A program made the translations under genes and the position numbers. Below the pieces are notes generated by a model that ran no database searches, was not told the origin of the DNA, and was given only the letters and a program-made list of their open reading frames with translations. Source: Corallococcus macrosporus (GTDB taxonomy: Bacteria > Myxococcota > Myxococcia > Myxococcales > Myxococcaceae). From it: DNA of 64,000 nucleotides. Location of the stretch: NCBI RefSeq assembly GCF_017302985.1, contig NZ_JAFIMU010000002.1, forward strand, positions 248,001 to 312,000, given 5' to 3'. Position 1 is the first letter of the stretch; each line of letters begins with the position of its first letter. Positions 53,915 through 62,689 of the stretch are shown one piece after another.

Positions 53915-55684
53915 TCAGGGCAGGGTCCGCAACAGTCCCTCCGCGTCGGGTGCGCCCCAGCCGGTGGGGATGTCCCAGCCCGGCCCGGCTTCGTACTGAC
54001 GGTCGGTCATGCCCACGGTGATGTCTCGGAAGGTGTCCTGCACGTCGGGCAGCGTGTAGAGCTGCGAGTTGAGCCAGCCCACCGGCGGCTTCGCGGCTTG
54101 CGCGCGCGCGCCGTTCACCACGGAGATGAGCCCCGCGAAGATGGGCGAGGAGAACGACGTGCCGGTGTTGGGCGTGGTGACGCCCAGCCACGTGTACCAG
54201 TAGCCCGTGTCCGCGTTGAGCGCGACGTCCACCACCGCGCGCTTGGCGGGCATCGGGTAGAGGCCCTTCTGCCACTCGGGCGTGGCGAAGGTGCGGGTGA
54301 TGCCGGAGCCGGAGTAGTACCAGGCCGTCTCGCCCGTCACCGTCATGCCGTTCATCTTCAACTGCGTGCCGCCCACGGCGGTGACGTAGGGGCTGTTGCC
54401 CGGCACGTCCACGCCCGCGGAGTCACCGCTCGCGGCGGCGATGGTGATGCCCAGCGCGGCGGCCATGGTGCTGGAGTGGCTGTACGCCTCGTGCACTGCC
54501 TTCGGCTCGGAGTCCTCGCGGTGCGCGAAGGACGTGGTGATGACGCTCACCTCGCCGCGCGAGATGGCCTCGTTGTAGGTGTAGAGGATGGACGTGTTGC
54601 GCGCGTCCGGGCCCATGTAGACGAGCACCTCCGCCTTGGGCGCCATCGCCGCGGCCCACTCCACGTCCAGCGTGCCCTCGCGGTAGCGCGTGACGGGCGG
54701 CTCCATGGTCTGGATGACCTTGGGGTCCTCGCGCTCGATGCCCCACATCTTCCAGAAGGCGCGCACGTCCTTCCACCGGAAGCCGGCGCCAATCACCACG
54801 CCCAGCTTCGTGCCCTGGCCCTGGTGGCCCTGCTGGTAGAGCGAGTCCACGTTGTACGCGCGCGCCACCTGCTGCGGCGTGAGGCCCCGGCTGACGGGGT
54901 TGGGTGGCTCCGTGGACGGCTGACCGAACTCGCCGGGCATCGTGCCTGTCGGCACGGGCAGGTCCAGCGCGACGACCGCGTGGATGCGCTTCTGCACGAA
55001 CGCCGGCGCGTTGACGCTCTCCGTGAGGCCGTAGACGTCGTGCGGATCATTGCCGCCCTGGGGCGACTTGCGCTCCAGGACGCGCAGCTTCACGCCGAAG
55101 GCCTTGTTGAACTGGCCCACCGTCCCCACGAACTGCACCAGCAGCCGGTTGGTGGCGACGAAGGGCACCTGCATGCCCTCGGACTTCAGCCAGTCGGTGA
55201 CGATGGTGACGTCCTTCTCCAGCGGAGCGTGCTTCGTCATCCACTCGGCGGGCGTCATGTACTGGCGGAAGCGGGAGCCGCCCGGCTTGTAGATGTCCGC
55301 GATGCGCTGCTCCAGCGCGTCCTTGTCGCGGATGGGGAAGGACACGAGCCCCCGGATGAGGTCCGTCTCCGGCGCCTCGCCCTTGTCCGTGTAGACGCCC
55401 GGCAGGGGCCCGGGGACACCGTCCGTCGTCGGGACGGGCGTGGGGTCCAGCACCTCCTCTTCCGGATCCGGCGGCGGTGGTGGCTCCACGACCTCGGGTG
55501 CCGGTGGCGGCTTGCCGGGCGGCGGCTGGGAGTTCTCGGAGTCGGGCAGGGTGGGCGTGGACTCCACCGGCGTTGGCCCGGGAGGCCGCGGCTTGCCCAC
55601 CGACGTCAGACGGTCCGAGTCACGGCAACCGCCCAACCAACCCGCCAGCAGCAGAACACCCGTCAGGATGACTCCGCGTTTCAT
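53915..55684 (-). CDS. Sedolisin/kumamolisin-type (S53) serine-carboxyl protease lipoprotein
   Basis: This 589-residue exported enzyme starts at ATG 55684 (MKRGVIL), with lipobox LGGC. A Pro/Glu-rich linker (about 30-95) precedes the pro-kumamolisin domain (about 100-240; QYMTPAEWMTKHAP, VQFVGTVGQFNKAFGVKL). The catalytic domain follows: Glu and Asp in REGTLDVEWA, the oxyanion Asp in AASGDSAG, and the nucleophile Ser in NTGTSFSSPIFAG. The C-terminal DITVG and GPGWDIPTGWG match the calcium-binding end. All residues needed for activity appear present. Such enzymes work at low pH outside the cell and self-activate. It is divergent from the HEAT-repeat gene at 55856. Confidence 0.92.
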   Translation of the reverse strand: MKRGVILTGVLLLAGWLGGCRDSDRLTSVGKPRPPGPTPVESTPTLPDSENSQPPPGKPPPAPEVVEPPPPPDPEEEVLDPTPVPTTDGVPGPLPGVYTDKGEAPETDLIRGLVSFPIRDKDALEQRIADIYKPGGSRFRQYMTPAEWMTKHAPLEKDVTIVTDWLKSEGMQVPFVATNRLLVQFVGTVGQFNKAFGVKLRVLERKSPQGGNDPHDVYGLTESVNAPAFVQKRIHAVVALDLPVPTGTMPGEFGQPSTEPPNPVSRGLTPQQVARAYNVDSLYQQGHQGQGTKLGVVIGAGFRWKDVRAFWKMWGIEREDPKVIQTMEPPVTRYREGTLDVEWAAAMAPKAEVLVYMGPDARNTSILYTYNEAISRGEVSVITTSFAHREDSEPKAVHEAYSHSSTMAAALGITIAAASGDSAGVDVPGNSPYVTAVGGTQLKMNGMTVTGETAWYYSGSGITRTFATPEWQKGLYPMPAKRAVVDVALNADTGYWYTWLGVTTPNTGTSFSSPIFAGLISVVNGARAQAAKPPVGWLNSQLYTLPDVQDTFRDITVGMTDRQYEAGPGWDIPTGWGAPDAEGLLRTLP

Positions 55685-55855
55685 TGCGCCCCCAGCCCAC
55701 GGTGACCCGCCTCGGGTCCGCCGCACCCCAGCCGTCCTCCCCCCTGGAGGACGTCGCCCATTGTGCGCCTGCAAGGTGTGCGCGATTGCCCTGAGAGGCA
55801 ACTGTCATGGACAGGTAAATCGCGGCTACACTGTTGGCACTTCTTTGCCCATCCC

Positions 55856-56605
55856 ATGCGGCTGCCGACAGCACTCCTGCTCCTCTTCTTCCTGCTGCCG
55901 AGCGCTGCGCTGGCGCAGGGAGACACGCGCATCACCTTCCTGGGCCGTCAGCTGGAAAAGGGAAGGGATCCGCGTGCCCGCTCACAAGCCGCGCTCGTGT
56001 TGGGCGCCACCGAGGATCCCGAGGCGGTGACGCCTTTGTGCGGCGGCCTCAAGGACCCCAGCGAGCTGGTGCGCGCGGCGGTGGCGAAGGGCCTGGGCGC
56101 CCTCCTGGAGCCGGGCGGGCTCGACTGCCTCCAGGCGGTGAAGGGAGAGACGGACACCACGGTGCAGGCGGCGGTGGCGGAGTCCATCAAGGCCATCAAG
56201 GCCTACCAGGCGCGCCGGCCGCGCTTCTACCTGTCGCTGGACACGCTGAAGGACAAGACGGGCAGCGTGCCCGCGGAGCTGGTGAAGGTGACGGAGGCGC
56301 GGCTTCGCTCCAAGCTGGTGCGCCGGGGCGCGCAGCTGGCGCCGGAGAAGGAGTCCAAGGCCGGGGCGAAGGGCGTGCTCAAGAAGCTGGGTGTGCACGG
56401 CTACCGCATCACGGCGGAGATCCAGAAGACGGACAGTGGAGGCCTGCGCCTGGCGCTCCTGTGCATGACGTACCCGGAGCAGTCCCTGATGGGACAGGTG
56501 GAAGTGAACGCCGCGGGAGCTCCGCCCGCGGACCTGTTGAAGGCCCTGATCCCCCGAGCCATCGAGGAAGCCGCCGCGACCTTCGACTGGAGCAGCGAGA
56601 CATGA
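55856..56605 (+). CDS. Exported HEAT-repeat protein
   Basis: This 249-residue protein starts at ATG 55856, before a signal peptide (RLPTALLLLFFLLPSAALAQG). Residues of about 25-120 are HEAT repeats (DPRARSQAALVLGATEDPEAVTPL, DPSELVRAAVAKGLGALL, VQAAVAESIKAIKAY). The C-terminal half is an alpha/beta region with repeated strands (YRITAEIQKTD, LRLALLCMTYPEQSLMGQVEV) that may resemble a small periplasmic domain seen in other myxobacterial HEAT proteins. The stop overlaps the next ATG (ATGA), so it is coupled to the HAMP protein. No enzyme motif; probably a periplasmic binding or scaffold protein for its membrane partner. Confidence 0.8.
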   Translation: MRLPTALLLLFFLLPSAALAQGDTRITFLGRQLEKGRDPRARSQAALVLGATEDPEAVTPLCGGLKDPSELVRAAVAKGLGALLEPGGLDCLQAVKGETDTTVQAAVAESIKAIKAYQARRPRFYLSLDTLKDKTGSVPAELVKVTEARLRSKLVRRGAQLAPEKESKAGAKGVLKKLGVHGYRITAEIQKTDSGGLRLALLCMTYPEQSLMGQVEVNAAGAPPADLLKALIPRAIEEAAATFDWSSET

Positions 56606-57339
56606 CGACGACCACGGCCCAGGCCCCGACGACGAAGCGCCGCTGGCGCAACTACCTGCTCGACGCGCCCTTCCAGCTGAAGCTCACCGCGTACATCGTC
56701 GGTGTGTCGCTGGTGATGGCGGCGCTGCTGGGCATCTTCCTGGTGCGCGCGGCGAACTCGCTGATGCACGAGACGGCGACGGCGGTGGACGCCCGCTCGG
56801 CGGCGGCGGAGGTGAGCCGCGAGCTGTCCGGCGCCACGCTCTCCAACGAGCTGATGGCCCACATGAACGACCCGGCGTTCGAGAAGCAGTTCCGGGAGCA
56901 GGCGCAGGCCATCGACGCCAAGTACGAGGCGGAGCGCTCGGCCATCGTCGCGCAGCGCGCGGAGCTGGAGCGCCACCAGCACCTGACGTGGTGGGTGCTG
57001 GGCGGCTGCCTGCTGACGTTCATCGTGGTGGTGGCGCTGGCGACCATCGTGGTGACGCACCGGATGGCGGGCCCGCTCTTCCGCATCAAGCGCATGATGC
57101 GCGAGGTGGCCGACGGCAGCCTGAACCCGCCGCAGCACGGCCTGCGTGAAGGCGACGAACTGCAGGACGTCTTCGAGGCCGCGCGGGACATGACCCAGCG
57201 GCTGCGCGCGCGGCAGACCGAGGACTCGCGCGCGCTGTCGGAGGCCCTGGCGCAGGCACGCGCGAGCGGCGCCACGGGCCCCTGGGTGGACGAACTCAGC
57301 GCCCTGGAAGCGCGCTACCGCGAGCGGCTGGCTCGATAG
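56602..57339 (+). CDS. HAMP-domain membrane protein without output domain
   Basis: This 245-residue protein starts at ATG 56602 in an ATGA overlap. Two membrane helices (about 31-52 and 132-158) frame a short periplasmic helical region of about 75 residues with a coiled-coil look (FREQAQAIDAKYEAERSAIVAQRAELERH). A HAMP linker follows (TIVVTHRMAGPLFRIKRMMREVADG), then a coiled coil to the end (DELQDVFEAARDMTQRLRARQ). No kinase, cyclase or chemoreceptor tip is attached, so it must signal by contact with another protein. The upstream periplasmic HEAT protein is the obvious candidate on the outside. It is convergent with the DinG-type helicase, 15 bases between stops. Confidence 0.82.
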   Translation: MTTTTAQAPTTKRRWRNYLLDAPFQLKLTAYIVGVSLVMAALLGIFLVRAANSLMHETATAVDARSAAAEVSRELSGATLSNELMAHMNDPAFEKQFREQAQAIDAKYEAERSAIVAQRAELERHQHLTWWVLGGCLLTFIVVVALATIVVTHRMAGPLFRIKRMMREVADGSLNPPQHGLREGDELQDVFEAARDMTQRLRARQTEDSRALSEALAQARASGATGPWVDELSALEARYRERLAR

Positions 57340-57354
57340 GGAAGAGCTGGGGGC

Positions 57355-60285
57355 TCACACCCGCGCGGTATCGGCGGTGAGCCCCATCTGCATCAGCTCC
57401 GAGTGCAGCAGCAGCCGCGCCTGCGCCCACGGCAGCGCGACGACGCGGTAGCCCGCGAGCGCCTGGAGCAGCATGGGCCGGTAGCTGGCGTGTCCGGGGT
57501 CGGCGATGACGACGATGCCCCGGTCCGTGGTGGAGCGGATGAGCCGCCCGACGCCCTGGCGCATGAGCAGCAACGCGCGCGGCAGCCGGTACTGGAGGAA
57601 GCCCAGGTACTCGTTGCCCGCCTTCGCCAGCGGCTCCTCGCGCGCGGCCACCAGCGGCCGGGACGCCGGCTCCAGCGGCAGCTTGTCGATGAAGACACAC
57701 CCCACGCCGCGCCCGGGGATGTCCACGCCCTGCCAGAAGCTCTTGGTGCCCAAGAGCACCGTGCCCGTGTCGCGCTCCTGCCGCGCCGCCAGCGACCGGC
57801 CGTGCCCGCGCGACTGGCGCAGCACTTCGATGCCGTGCGGCTCCAGCCGCGCCTGCACCTCGCGCGACACCCGCTCCAGCCGCCGCGTGGACGCGAACAG
57901 GCCCAGCACCCGGCCGCCCATCACCTGCGCCAATCCGGAGATGCGCCCGGAGGCCCAGTCGATGAACGGCTCCTCGTGCGCGCGCGGCGCGTCGGTGACG
58001 AGCACCACCAGCGCCTGCTGTCCCAGGTGGAAGGGCGACGGTGCGCGCAGGAGCGGCGGCTTCAGCCCCAGCCGCTTCAGCACGAAGGGCACGCCGTCCC
58101 CGGTGCCCAGCGTGGCGGACGCCATCACCAGCGCGCGTTTGTTCGCGGCGAAGTCCTTGGCCACGGCCTCGGACACGTCCACCGGCTGCGCGCCCACGCT
58201 CCAGCGCCCCTTGCGAGGCTCCGCCCGCGCCGCGTAGCAGCGCTTCGCGTCCGGCTCTCCGGCCAGCTCTCCCGCGAGCACCGACAGCTCACCCAGCTCC
58301 GTGGTGGCGCCGGCCAGCTCCCGCTCCAGCGACGGCTGCTTCACCGCCAGCTCCGGCAGCGCCGCCAGCACGCGCACCGCCAGCAGCGTGTGCACGCGCT
58401 GCAGCGCCGTGCGCACCGCCACCAGCCCCTCGCGCACGGGCTCCCAGGCGGGCAGGGCGCGCACCGCGTCCGTCACCCGCAGCTCCGGCGCGTACGCCGC
58501 GTCGTCCGCGTCCTCACCGGGCATCGCGGACGCGGGCTCGCACAGGGCCGTCACCTGCTCGCCCAGCGCGCGCGCCTCTTGAAGCAGCGTGCGCAGGGCG
58601 TCGTCCACTTCGGACATCAGCACGCGGGACTCATCCCGGCGCGTGGCCGCGAGCGCGCGGCGCAGCTCCGCGAAGAGGCCCCGGCGCCCGTCGCGCCCGT
58701 GCAGCCGCTCCGTGAGGCGCAGGAAGGCCAGGTCGGACAGCTCCACCGTGAGCGCGGTGGTGGCCACGTCCTCCAGCTCGTGCGCCTCGTCCAGCACCAG
58801 GTGGTCCAGGCGCCCGTAGCGCGCGGGCCACGCGAACGCGAGCGACTGGTTGATGACCAGCACGTCCGCCTCGCGCGCCTGCGCCACCGCCGAGTGGTAG
58901 AAGCACTTGTGGTGATGCGGGCAGCGCTCGCCCAGCGTCGTCGCCGCCTCGGAGCGCACCGACGGCACCAGCCCGTGCATCCCCGGGAAGCGCTCGCGGA
59001 ACCAGTGGCTCAGCCGGTCCAGGTCTCCGTCCAGGCTGCGGCGCAGGTACGCGCGCACGTAGGCCCGGGGCGCTCGCGCGGTGTGGTTCATCCCCGGCTC
59101 CACGCGCGTGGCCTCCAGCGCGCGGCGGCGGCACAGGTAGTTCGTCTGGCCCTTGAGCAGCGCATAGCCGAACGCGCCGCCCGTGGCCTGGTGCAGCCGG
59201 GGCAGGTCCTTCTCCAGGAGCTGGTCCTGGAGCGTCTTCGTGTGCGGCGCCACGCCGACCTTCAGGCCGTTGCGCGCGGCGAACAGCGCGGCGGGCGTGA
59301 GGTACGCCAGCGACTTGCCCGTGCCCGTGCCGGCCTCCACCGCCACCTGCCCGCCGTCCGACAGCGTGCGCGCCACCGCGTGCGCCATCTCCAGTTGCGC
59401 GGGCCGGGACAGGAACCCGCCCCCGCGCTCCAGCGCGCCGCCGGGGCCCAGGATTTGCGCCACCTCGTCCGGCCGCACCGGCAGTGGCGTCGCGTCCAGC
59501 TCGGGTTCGGGAGGCGGCCTGCCGCCATTGGCGCGCTTGCGCTCCGGCCGCGCGCGCAGGAAGCCGCCCGTCGTCTCCAGGTTCAGCGGCACCGGCGTCG
59601 CCCGGCACGCCTCCCACAGCCGCGACAGCAGTCCCAGGAGGGGCCGCGCCTCCGCGTCCGCCGCCAGGTCGCGAGCGTCCTCCTCCGTCAGCGTGTCCAG
59701 CAGCGGCGTGGGCCCCAGCGCCGCGCGCGCGCGCGGATCCAGGGTGGCCAGCAGGTCCGCCACGTCCTCCGCGCGGCCGTCCCGCACGCAGCCGTCCAGC
59801 GCGTGCACCAGCACCGCGTGCACCGCCACGCAGTCGTGGAGCGCGCGGTGCGGCTGCTGCGAGCCCAGCTTCGCCCACCGCATCAGCGACTCCAGCGAGT
59901 GGCTGGGCAGCTCCGGGTGCAGGTAGTGCATGAGCTCGCACGAGTCGAGCACCGGCACGCCGCCGAGCACGTCCGGGAGGAAGCCCTTCTCGAACGGGGC
60001 GTTGTGCGCCACCACCGTCCAGCCCTTCAGCCGCTCCCGCAGCTCCGCGCGCTCCGCGTCGAAGCGGGGCTGTCCGGCGAGCTGCGCATCGGAGAGGCCG
60101 GTGAGCCGGCGGATGGTGAGGTTCAGCGGGCGCGACGCCGAGTACAGCCGGGAGAAGCGGTCCACCTCCCGGCCATGCTCGAAGAAGAGGCAGCCCACTT
60201 CGATGACCTCATCCACGCGGGGGTCGAGCCCCGTCGTTTCGAGGTCCAGGAAGACGTGCCGGGTGAAGAGCTCCGAGCTGCCCAT
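57355..60285 (-). CDS. dinG: DinG-type helicase with N-terminal DEDD exonuclease domain
   Basis: This 976-residue fusion has a DnaQ/epsilon-like exonuclease at about 8-175 (motif I FLDLETTGLD; motif II AHNAPFEKGFL, where the usual Asp is Glu; motif III HRALHD). An XPD/DinG superfamily-2 helicase follows: Walker A EAGTGTGKS (about 315), DEAH box VLDEAHELEDVA, MASATLG, FASTRRL, GTKSFWQGVDIPG and motif VI QGVGRLIRS. Three Cys (NYLC, GERC, HHKC) stand where DinG has a four-Cys iron-sulfur cluster; the fourth is not evident. Such proteins act in repair and removal of RNA-DNA hybrids. It is 66 bases downstream of the cupredoxin gene. Confidence 0.92.
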   Translation of the reverse strand: MGSSELFTRHVFLDLETTGLDPRVDEVIEVGCLFFEHGREVDRFSRLYSASRPLNLTIRRLTGLSDAQLAGQPRFDAERAELRERLKGWTVVAHNAPFEKGFLPDVLGGVPVLDSCELMHYLHPELPSHSLESLMRWAKLGSQQPHRALHDCVAVHAVLVHALDGCVRDGRAEDVADLLATLDPRARAALGPTPLLDTLTEEDARDLAADAEARPLLGLLSRLWEACRATPVPLNLETTGGFLRARPERKRANGGRPPPEPELDATPLPVRPDEVAQILGPGGALERGGGFLSRPAQLEMAHAVARTLSDGGQVAVEAGTGTGKSLAYLTPAALFAARNGLKVGVAPHTKTLQDQLLEKDLPRLHQATGGAFGYALLKGQTNYLCRRRALEATRVEPGMNHTARAPRAYVRAYLRRSLDGDLDRLSHWFRERFPGMHGLVPSVRSEAATTLGERCPHHHKCFYHSAVAQAREADVLVINQSLAFAWPARYGRLDHLVLDEAHELEDVATTALTVELSDLAFLRLTERLHGRDGRRGLFAELRRALAATRRDESRVLMSEVDDALRTLLQEARALGEQVTALCEPASAMPGEDADDAAYAPELRVTDAVRALPAWEPVREGLVAVRTALQRVHTLLAVRVLAALPELAVKQPSLERELAGATTELGELSVLAGELAGEPDAKRCYAARAEPRKGRWSVGAQPVDVSEAVAKDFAANKRALVMASATLGTGDGVPFVLKRLGLKPPLLRAPSPFHLGQQALVVLVTDAPRAHEEPFIDWASGRISGLAQVMGGRVLGLFASTRRLERVSREVQARLEPHGIEVLRQSRGHGRSLAARQERDTGTVLLGTKSFWQGVDIPGRGVGCVFIDKLPLEPASRPLVAAREEPLAKAGNEYLGFLQYRLPRALLLMRQGVGRLIRSTTDRGIVVIADPGHASYRPMLLQALAGYRVVALPWAQARLLLHSELMQMGLTADTARV

Positions 60286-60351
60286 GCAGGGCGTCGAGCC
60301 TACCCGGCCGGGGGGACATCGCCAGTTAACGGGCGGCGGCCCCCCACCGGC

Positions 60352-60774
60352 TCAGTCCACGACGAAGGTGCCGGCGATCATCTTCCCCATCGCGCAGCCG
60401 TACTTCAGCGTCCCGGACTGGTTCGGCGTGAACGCAATCTCCACCGGCGTGTCCAGGGGCAGCTTCGTGTCGATCTTGTACTCGTCCATCACCAGCTCGG
60501 TGGCGCACGTCATGTCCGTCTTGCGCGTCACCACCAGCTTCACCGGCTCGCCCTTCTTGAGCTGCACCGGGGAGGGCTCGTAGCCCTTCTCCGTCACGGC
60601 CAGCTCCACCACGTGCACGCCGTTCTCCCGCCGTCCCACCTCCTGCGCGGCGGGCGCGGACGGCTCCTTCGCGGAGGACTCCTTGGAGCACGCCTGCTGG
60701 GACGCTCCCGCGAGGACCGCCGCCGCGGTGAGCGCGAGCCAGGGCTTGATGATGCGGGAGAAGAAGGGGCGCAT
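60352..60774 (-). CDS. Cupredoxin-domain exported protein
   Basis: This 140-residue protein starts at ATG 60774 with a signal sequence (PWLALTAAAVLAGASQQAC) whose final Cys may be lipidated. The mature part is a cupredoxin_1/EfeO-like domain (VVELAVTEKGYEPSPVQLKKGEPVKLVVTRK, then TPNQSGTLKYGCAMGKMIAGTFVV). The C-terminal loop has Cys and Met in copper-ligand positions (GCAMGKM), and a further MTCATELVM motif lies earlier. The His ligands seen in classical cupredoxins are not evident, so copper binding may be Cys/Met-based as in metal-chaperone types. It may carry copper or electrons in the periplasm. The next gene downstream is the DinG-type helicase, with no functional link seen. Confidence 0.82.
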   Translation of the reverse strand: MRPFFSRIIKPWLALTAAAVLAGASQQACSKESSAKEPSAPAAQEVGRRENGVHVVELAVTEKGYEPSPVQLKKGEPVKLVVTRKTDMTCATELVMDEYKIDTKLPLDTPVEIAFTPNQSGTLKYGCAMGKMIAGTFVVD

Positions 60775-60868
60775 GGACGGGGCTCCTTGTCGGAGGAGGG
60801 GAAGGAAGAAGGGCGGCCCGCCCGTGAAGGCGAAGGCCGCCCGGAAGTAACGGCACCGCGCGCGGATG

Positions 60869-62182
60869 TCAGCTCGCGGCGTCGGGCTTCGAGTCGTCCG
60901 CGTCGTCGGAGTCGTCCTCGGCGGGGGCCGGGGGCGCCTCGAAGCGCAGGAGCGCGTGCAGCGGGACGAACAGCTCGTGCCCGGCCTCACCCAGCAGCAC
61001 GTCGAAGCGGCCCACGCGCAGGAGCGGCGCCTCCACCGTGATGCCGTTGCGCAGGGTGAGCTTCACCGTCTGCCCGATGTGCGGCAGGAACGGGCGCGGG
61101 TCCGAGTAGGGCCGCTTGTCCGGCTGCCGCGCCACCTGCGCCGGCTTCTGCGTGAGCTTCGCGTCGCGCTCCAGGTTCGGCATCAGCCGCTCCCAGTCAC
61201 CCCTGCGCGCGATGAGCACCACCTGGAGCTTCTCCAGCCGGCCCGTGCGCTCGAAGGTGAAGGCGATGGGCTCCTCCGCCAGCAGCGTGTCCAGCAGCGA
61301 CCGCTCCGCCAGCACCACGGACAGCTCGGTCTTCTGCTCGATGAACGCGCCCAGGAAGTCCGCGACGAGCGCGTTGTCCACCTGGCCGCGCGCCTGCTTG
61401 ATGGCCGCCTTGCGCTGGCTGCGCTCCTTGCGCGCCATGAACTCCTGCACCGTCAGGCCGCTCTGGAGGATGCCGAACGCGTCTCCCAGCGACAGGCCCG
61501 GCGTCTGGCCCATGAGCTCGTAGACCTGGTCGAAGCGCTTCGCCTCCTCGGCGTGCAGCTTGCGCCAGATGCGCGCCTTCATCTTGCCTTCCAGCTCACC
61601 CTTGGCGATGCGCGCCGGCACGTGCTCGCGCGTGGCCAGCGCCAGGATCTGCTCCGGCGTGGGCGGCGGACGCGGCGTGCTGGGGCGCGCGAAGCGGCCC
61701 GGAGGCCCGCCCGCGCGTGGAGGCCCACCCATCCCGGGACCCCGGGGCGGGGGACGCGACGCGGCGCCCGGCGTGAAACCCGCCGCCGGAGGACCGGACG
61801 GCCGGGGAGGCGCCGAGGGGGCCGTCGACACCGGACCTGACGCACCCACCGCGCCCGGCGTGGTCCGGGGCGTGGGAGCGGACAGGCCCGCGGGGGCCAC
61901 GGGGGTGGCCGGCCGGGGAGGCGTGGGCGCCAGCCCGGCGGGCTTGGGCGTGGGCGCGACCCCCGGGGTCGGGCGCGGGGCCGTCGTCGGGCGAGGTGCG
62001 CCTTCGGCGCTGGTGGGGGCCACCGGGGCGGAGGGCGCCACCGGCGTGGGCCGGGGCGTGGGCCTCGGCGTGGGGGAGGGGGTGGGGGCGGCCGAGGACG
62101 GAGTCACCGGGGCGCCGGGCGAACCCGGCCGCCGGATGACTTCGACTGCGGGGAGCACCCGCCGTGTCTTCCTGTCGTTCAC
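60869..62182 (-). CDS. Pro-rich protein with C-terminal Hfq/Sm-like domain
   Basis: This 437-residue protein starts with GTG 62182. Residues of about 15-175 are Pro/Ala/Thr-rich and disordered. A helical region follows (about 180-350; LATREHVPARIAKGELEGKMKARIWRKLHAEEA, MGQTPGLSLGDAFGILQSG, FMARKERSQRKAAIKQARGQ). The end, about 365-415, reads IGQTVKLTLRNGITVEAPLLRVGRFDVLLG then HELFVPLHALLRF, which follows the Sm1/Sm2 pattern of Hfq (NG..v.g.l...d.f.vlL....HAl..v). It closes with an acidic tail. An RNA-binding role is the natural inference. The Hfq YKHA motif is LHAL here. It is followed by the cupredoxin gene after 94 bases. Confidence 0.78.
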   Translation of the reverse strand: MNDRKTRRVLPAVEVIRRPGSPGAPVTPSSAAPTPSPTPRPTPRPTPVAPSAPVAPTSAEGAPRPTTAPRPTPGVAPTPKPAGLAPTPPRPATPVAPAGLSAPTPRTTPGAVGASGPVSTAPSAPPRPSGPPAAGFTPGAASRPPPRGPGMGGPPRAGGPPGRFARPSTPRPPPTPEQILALATREHVPARIAKGELEGKMKARIWRKLHAEEAKRFDQVYELMGQTPGLSLGDAFGILQSGLTVQEFMARKERSQRKAAIKQARGQVDNALVADFLGAFIEQKTELSVVLAERSLLDTLLAEEPIAFTFERTGRLEKLQVVLIARRGDWERLMPNLERDAKLTQKPAQVARQPDKRPYSDPRPFLPHIGQTVKLTLRNGITVEAPLLRVGRFDVLLGEAGHELFVPLHALLRFEAPPAPAEDDSDDADDSKPDAAS

Positions 62183-62225
62183 GGTTGTACGTTACCTGAT
62201 GCGCGGGGTCCGGGCATGCCCGGGC

Positions 62226-62639
62226 TCACGGCTGGGGGGATGCTGAAAAGTCCACCTTCCACCCGGACGGCTCCCTCACCATCCGGACCTCGCCCGACCT
62301 TCCCGCCGAGCGCACGACCAAGGTCGCCACGTCGCCCTCCTGGCGGAGCAGCGAAACCTCTTGAACATCGGGCGGCACGGGAACATTCGCGAAGAACAAC
62401 GCGAGCGGCTCCGGCTTCACCATGCCTCCGGACGCGTCGCTCACCTGCTGGGCCCGCGTCTTCAGGACCTGCTGGGTCGGTTGCGACAGCACCGCGTACG
62501 CCTTGGGCAGCTCACCGCGCTGCACGTGCCGGTGGAACGTCTGGTAGGCCCCCACGGGGGAGTCCGGCTGGAGCCGGTTGCAGCCGCCCAGGGCGAGGAG
62601 GGCGAACAGCAGCCAGGTCGTCGTCGCGAGCGGGCGCAT
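62226..62639 (-). CDS. Small lipoprotein with NTF2/DUF4878-like fold
   Basis: This 137-residue lipoprotein has a clear signal ending LGGC (Cys20). The mature domain (about 28-130) begins with a helix pair typical of DUF4878/NTF2-like proteins (DSPVGAYQTFHRHVQRGELPKAYAVLS) and continues with strands EVSLLRQEGDVATLVVR and GEVRMVREPSGWKVDF. These domains bind ligands or proteins and have no fixed function. It lies 43 bases upstream of the Hfq-like gene and 50 bases downstream of the diguanylate cyclase gene, all on the minus strand, so the three may share a transcript. Confidence 0.82.
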   Translation of the reverse strand: MRPLATTTWLLFALLALGGCNRLQPDSPVGAYQTFHRHVQRGELPKAYAVLSQPTQQVLKTRAQQVSDASGGMVKPEPLALFFANVPVPPDVQEVSLLRQEGDVATLVVRSAGRSGEVRMVREPSGWKVDFSASPQP

Positions 62640-62689
62640 GGAGCCTCCGGTTTAGGTCAAACCGCAGCCGTGGGGAAGCGCGAGGTGCG

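Noticed and set aside
55834-55849. TTGGCAC...TTGC resembling a sigma-54 promoter before the HEAT-repeat gene
   Set aside because: The GG and GC elements are 9 bases apart, not the required 10, and the site is too close to the ATG.
57403-61041. A 1212-codon plus-strand open frame across the helicase and cupredoxin genes
   Set aside because: Shadow frame; it crosses two real minus-strand genes and an intergenic gap and has no recognisable domain.
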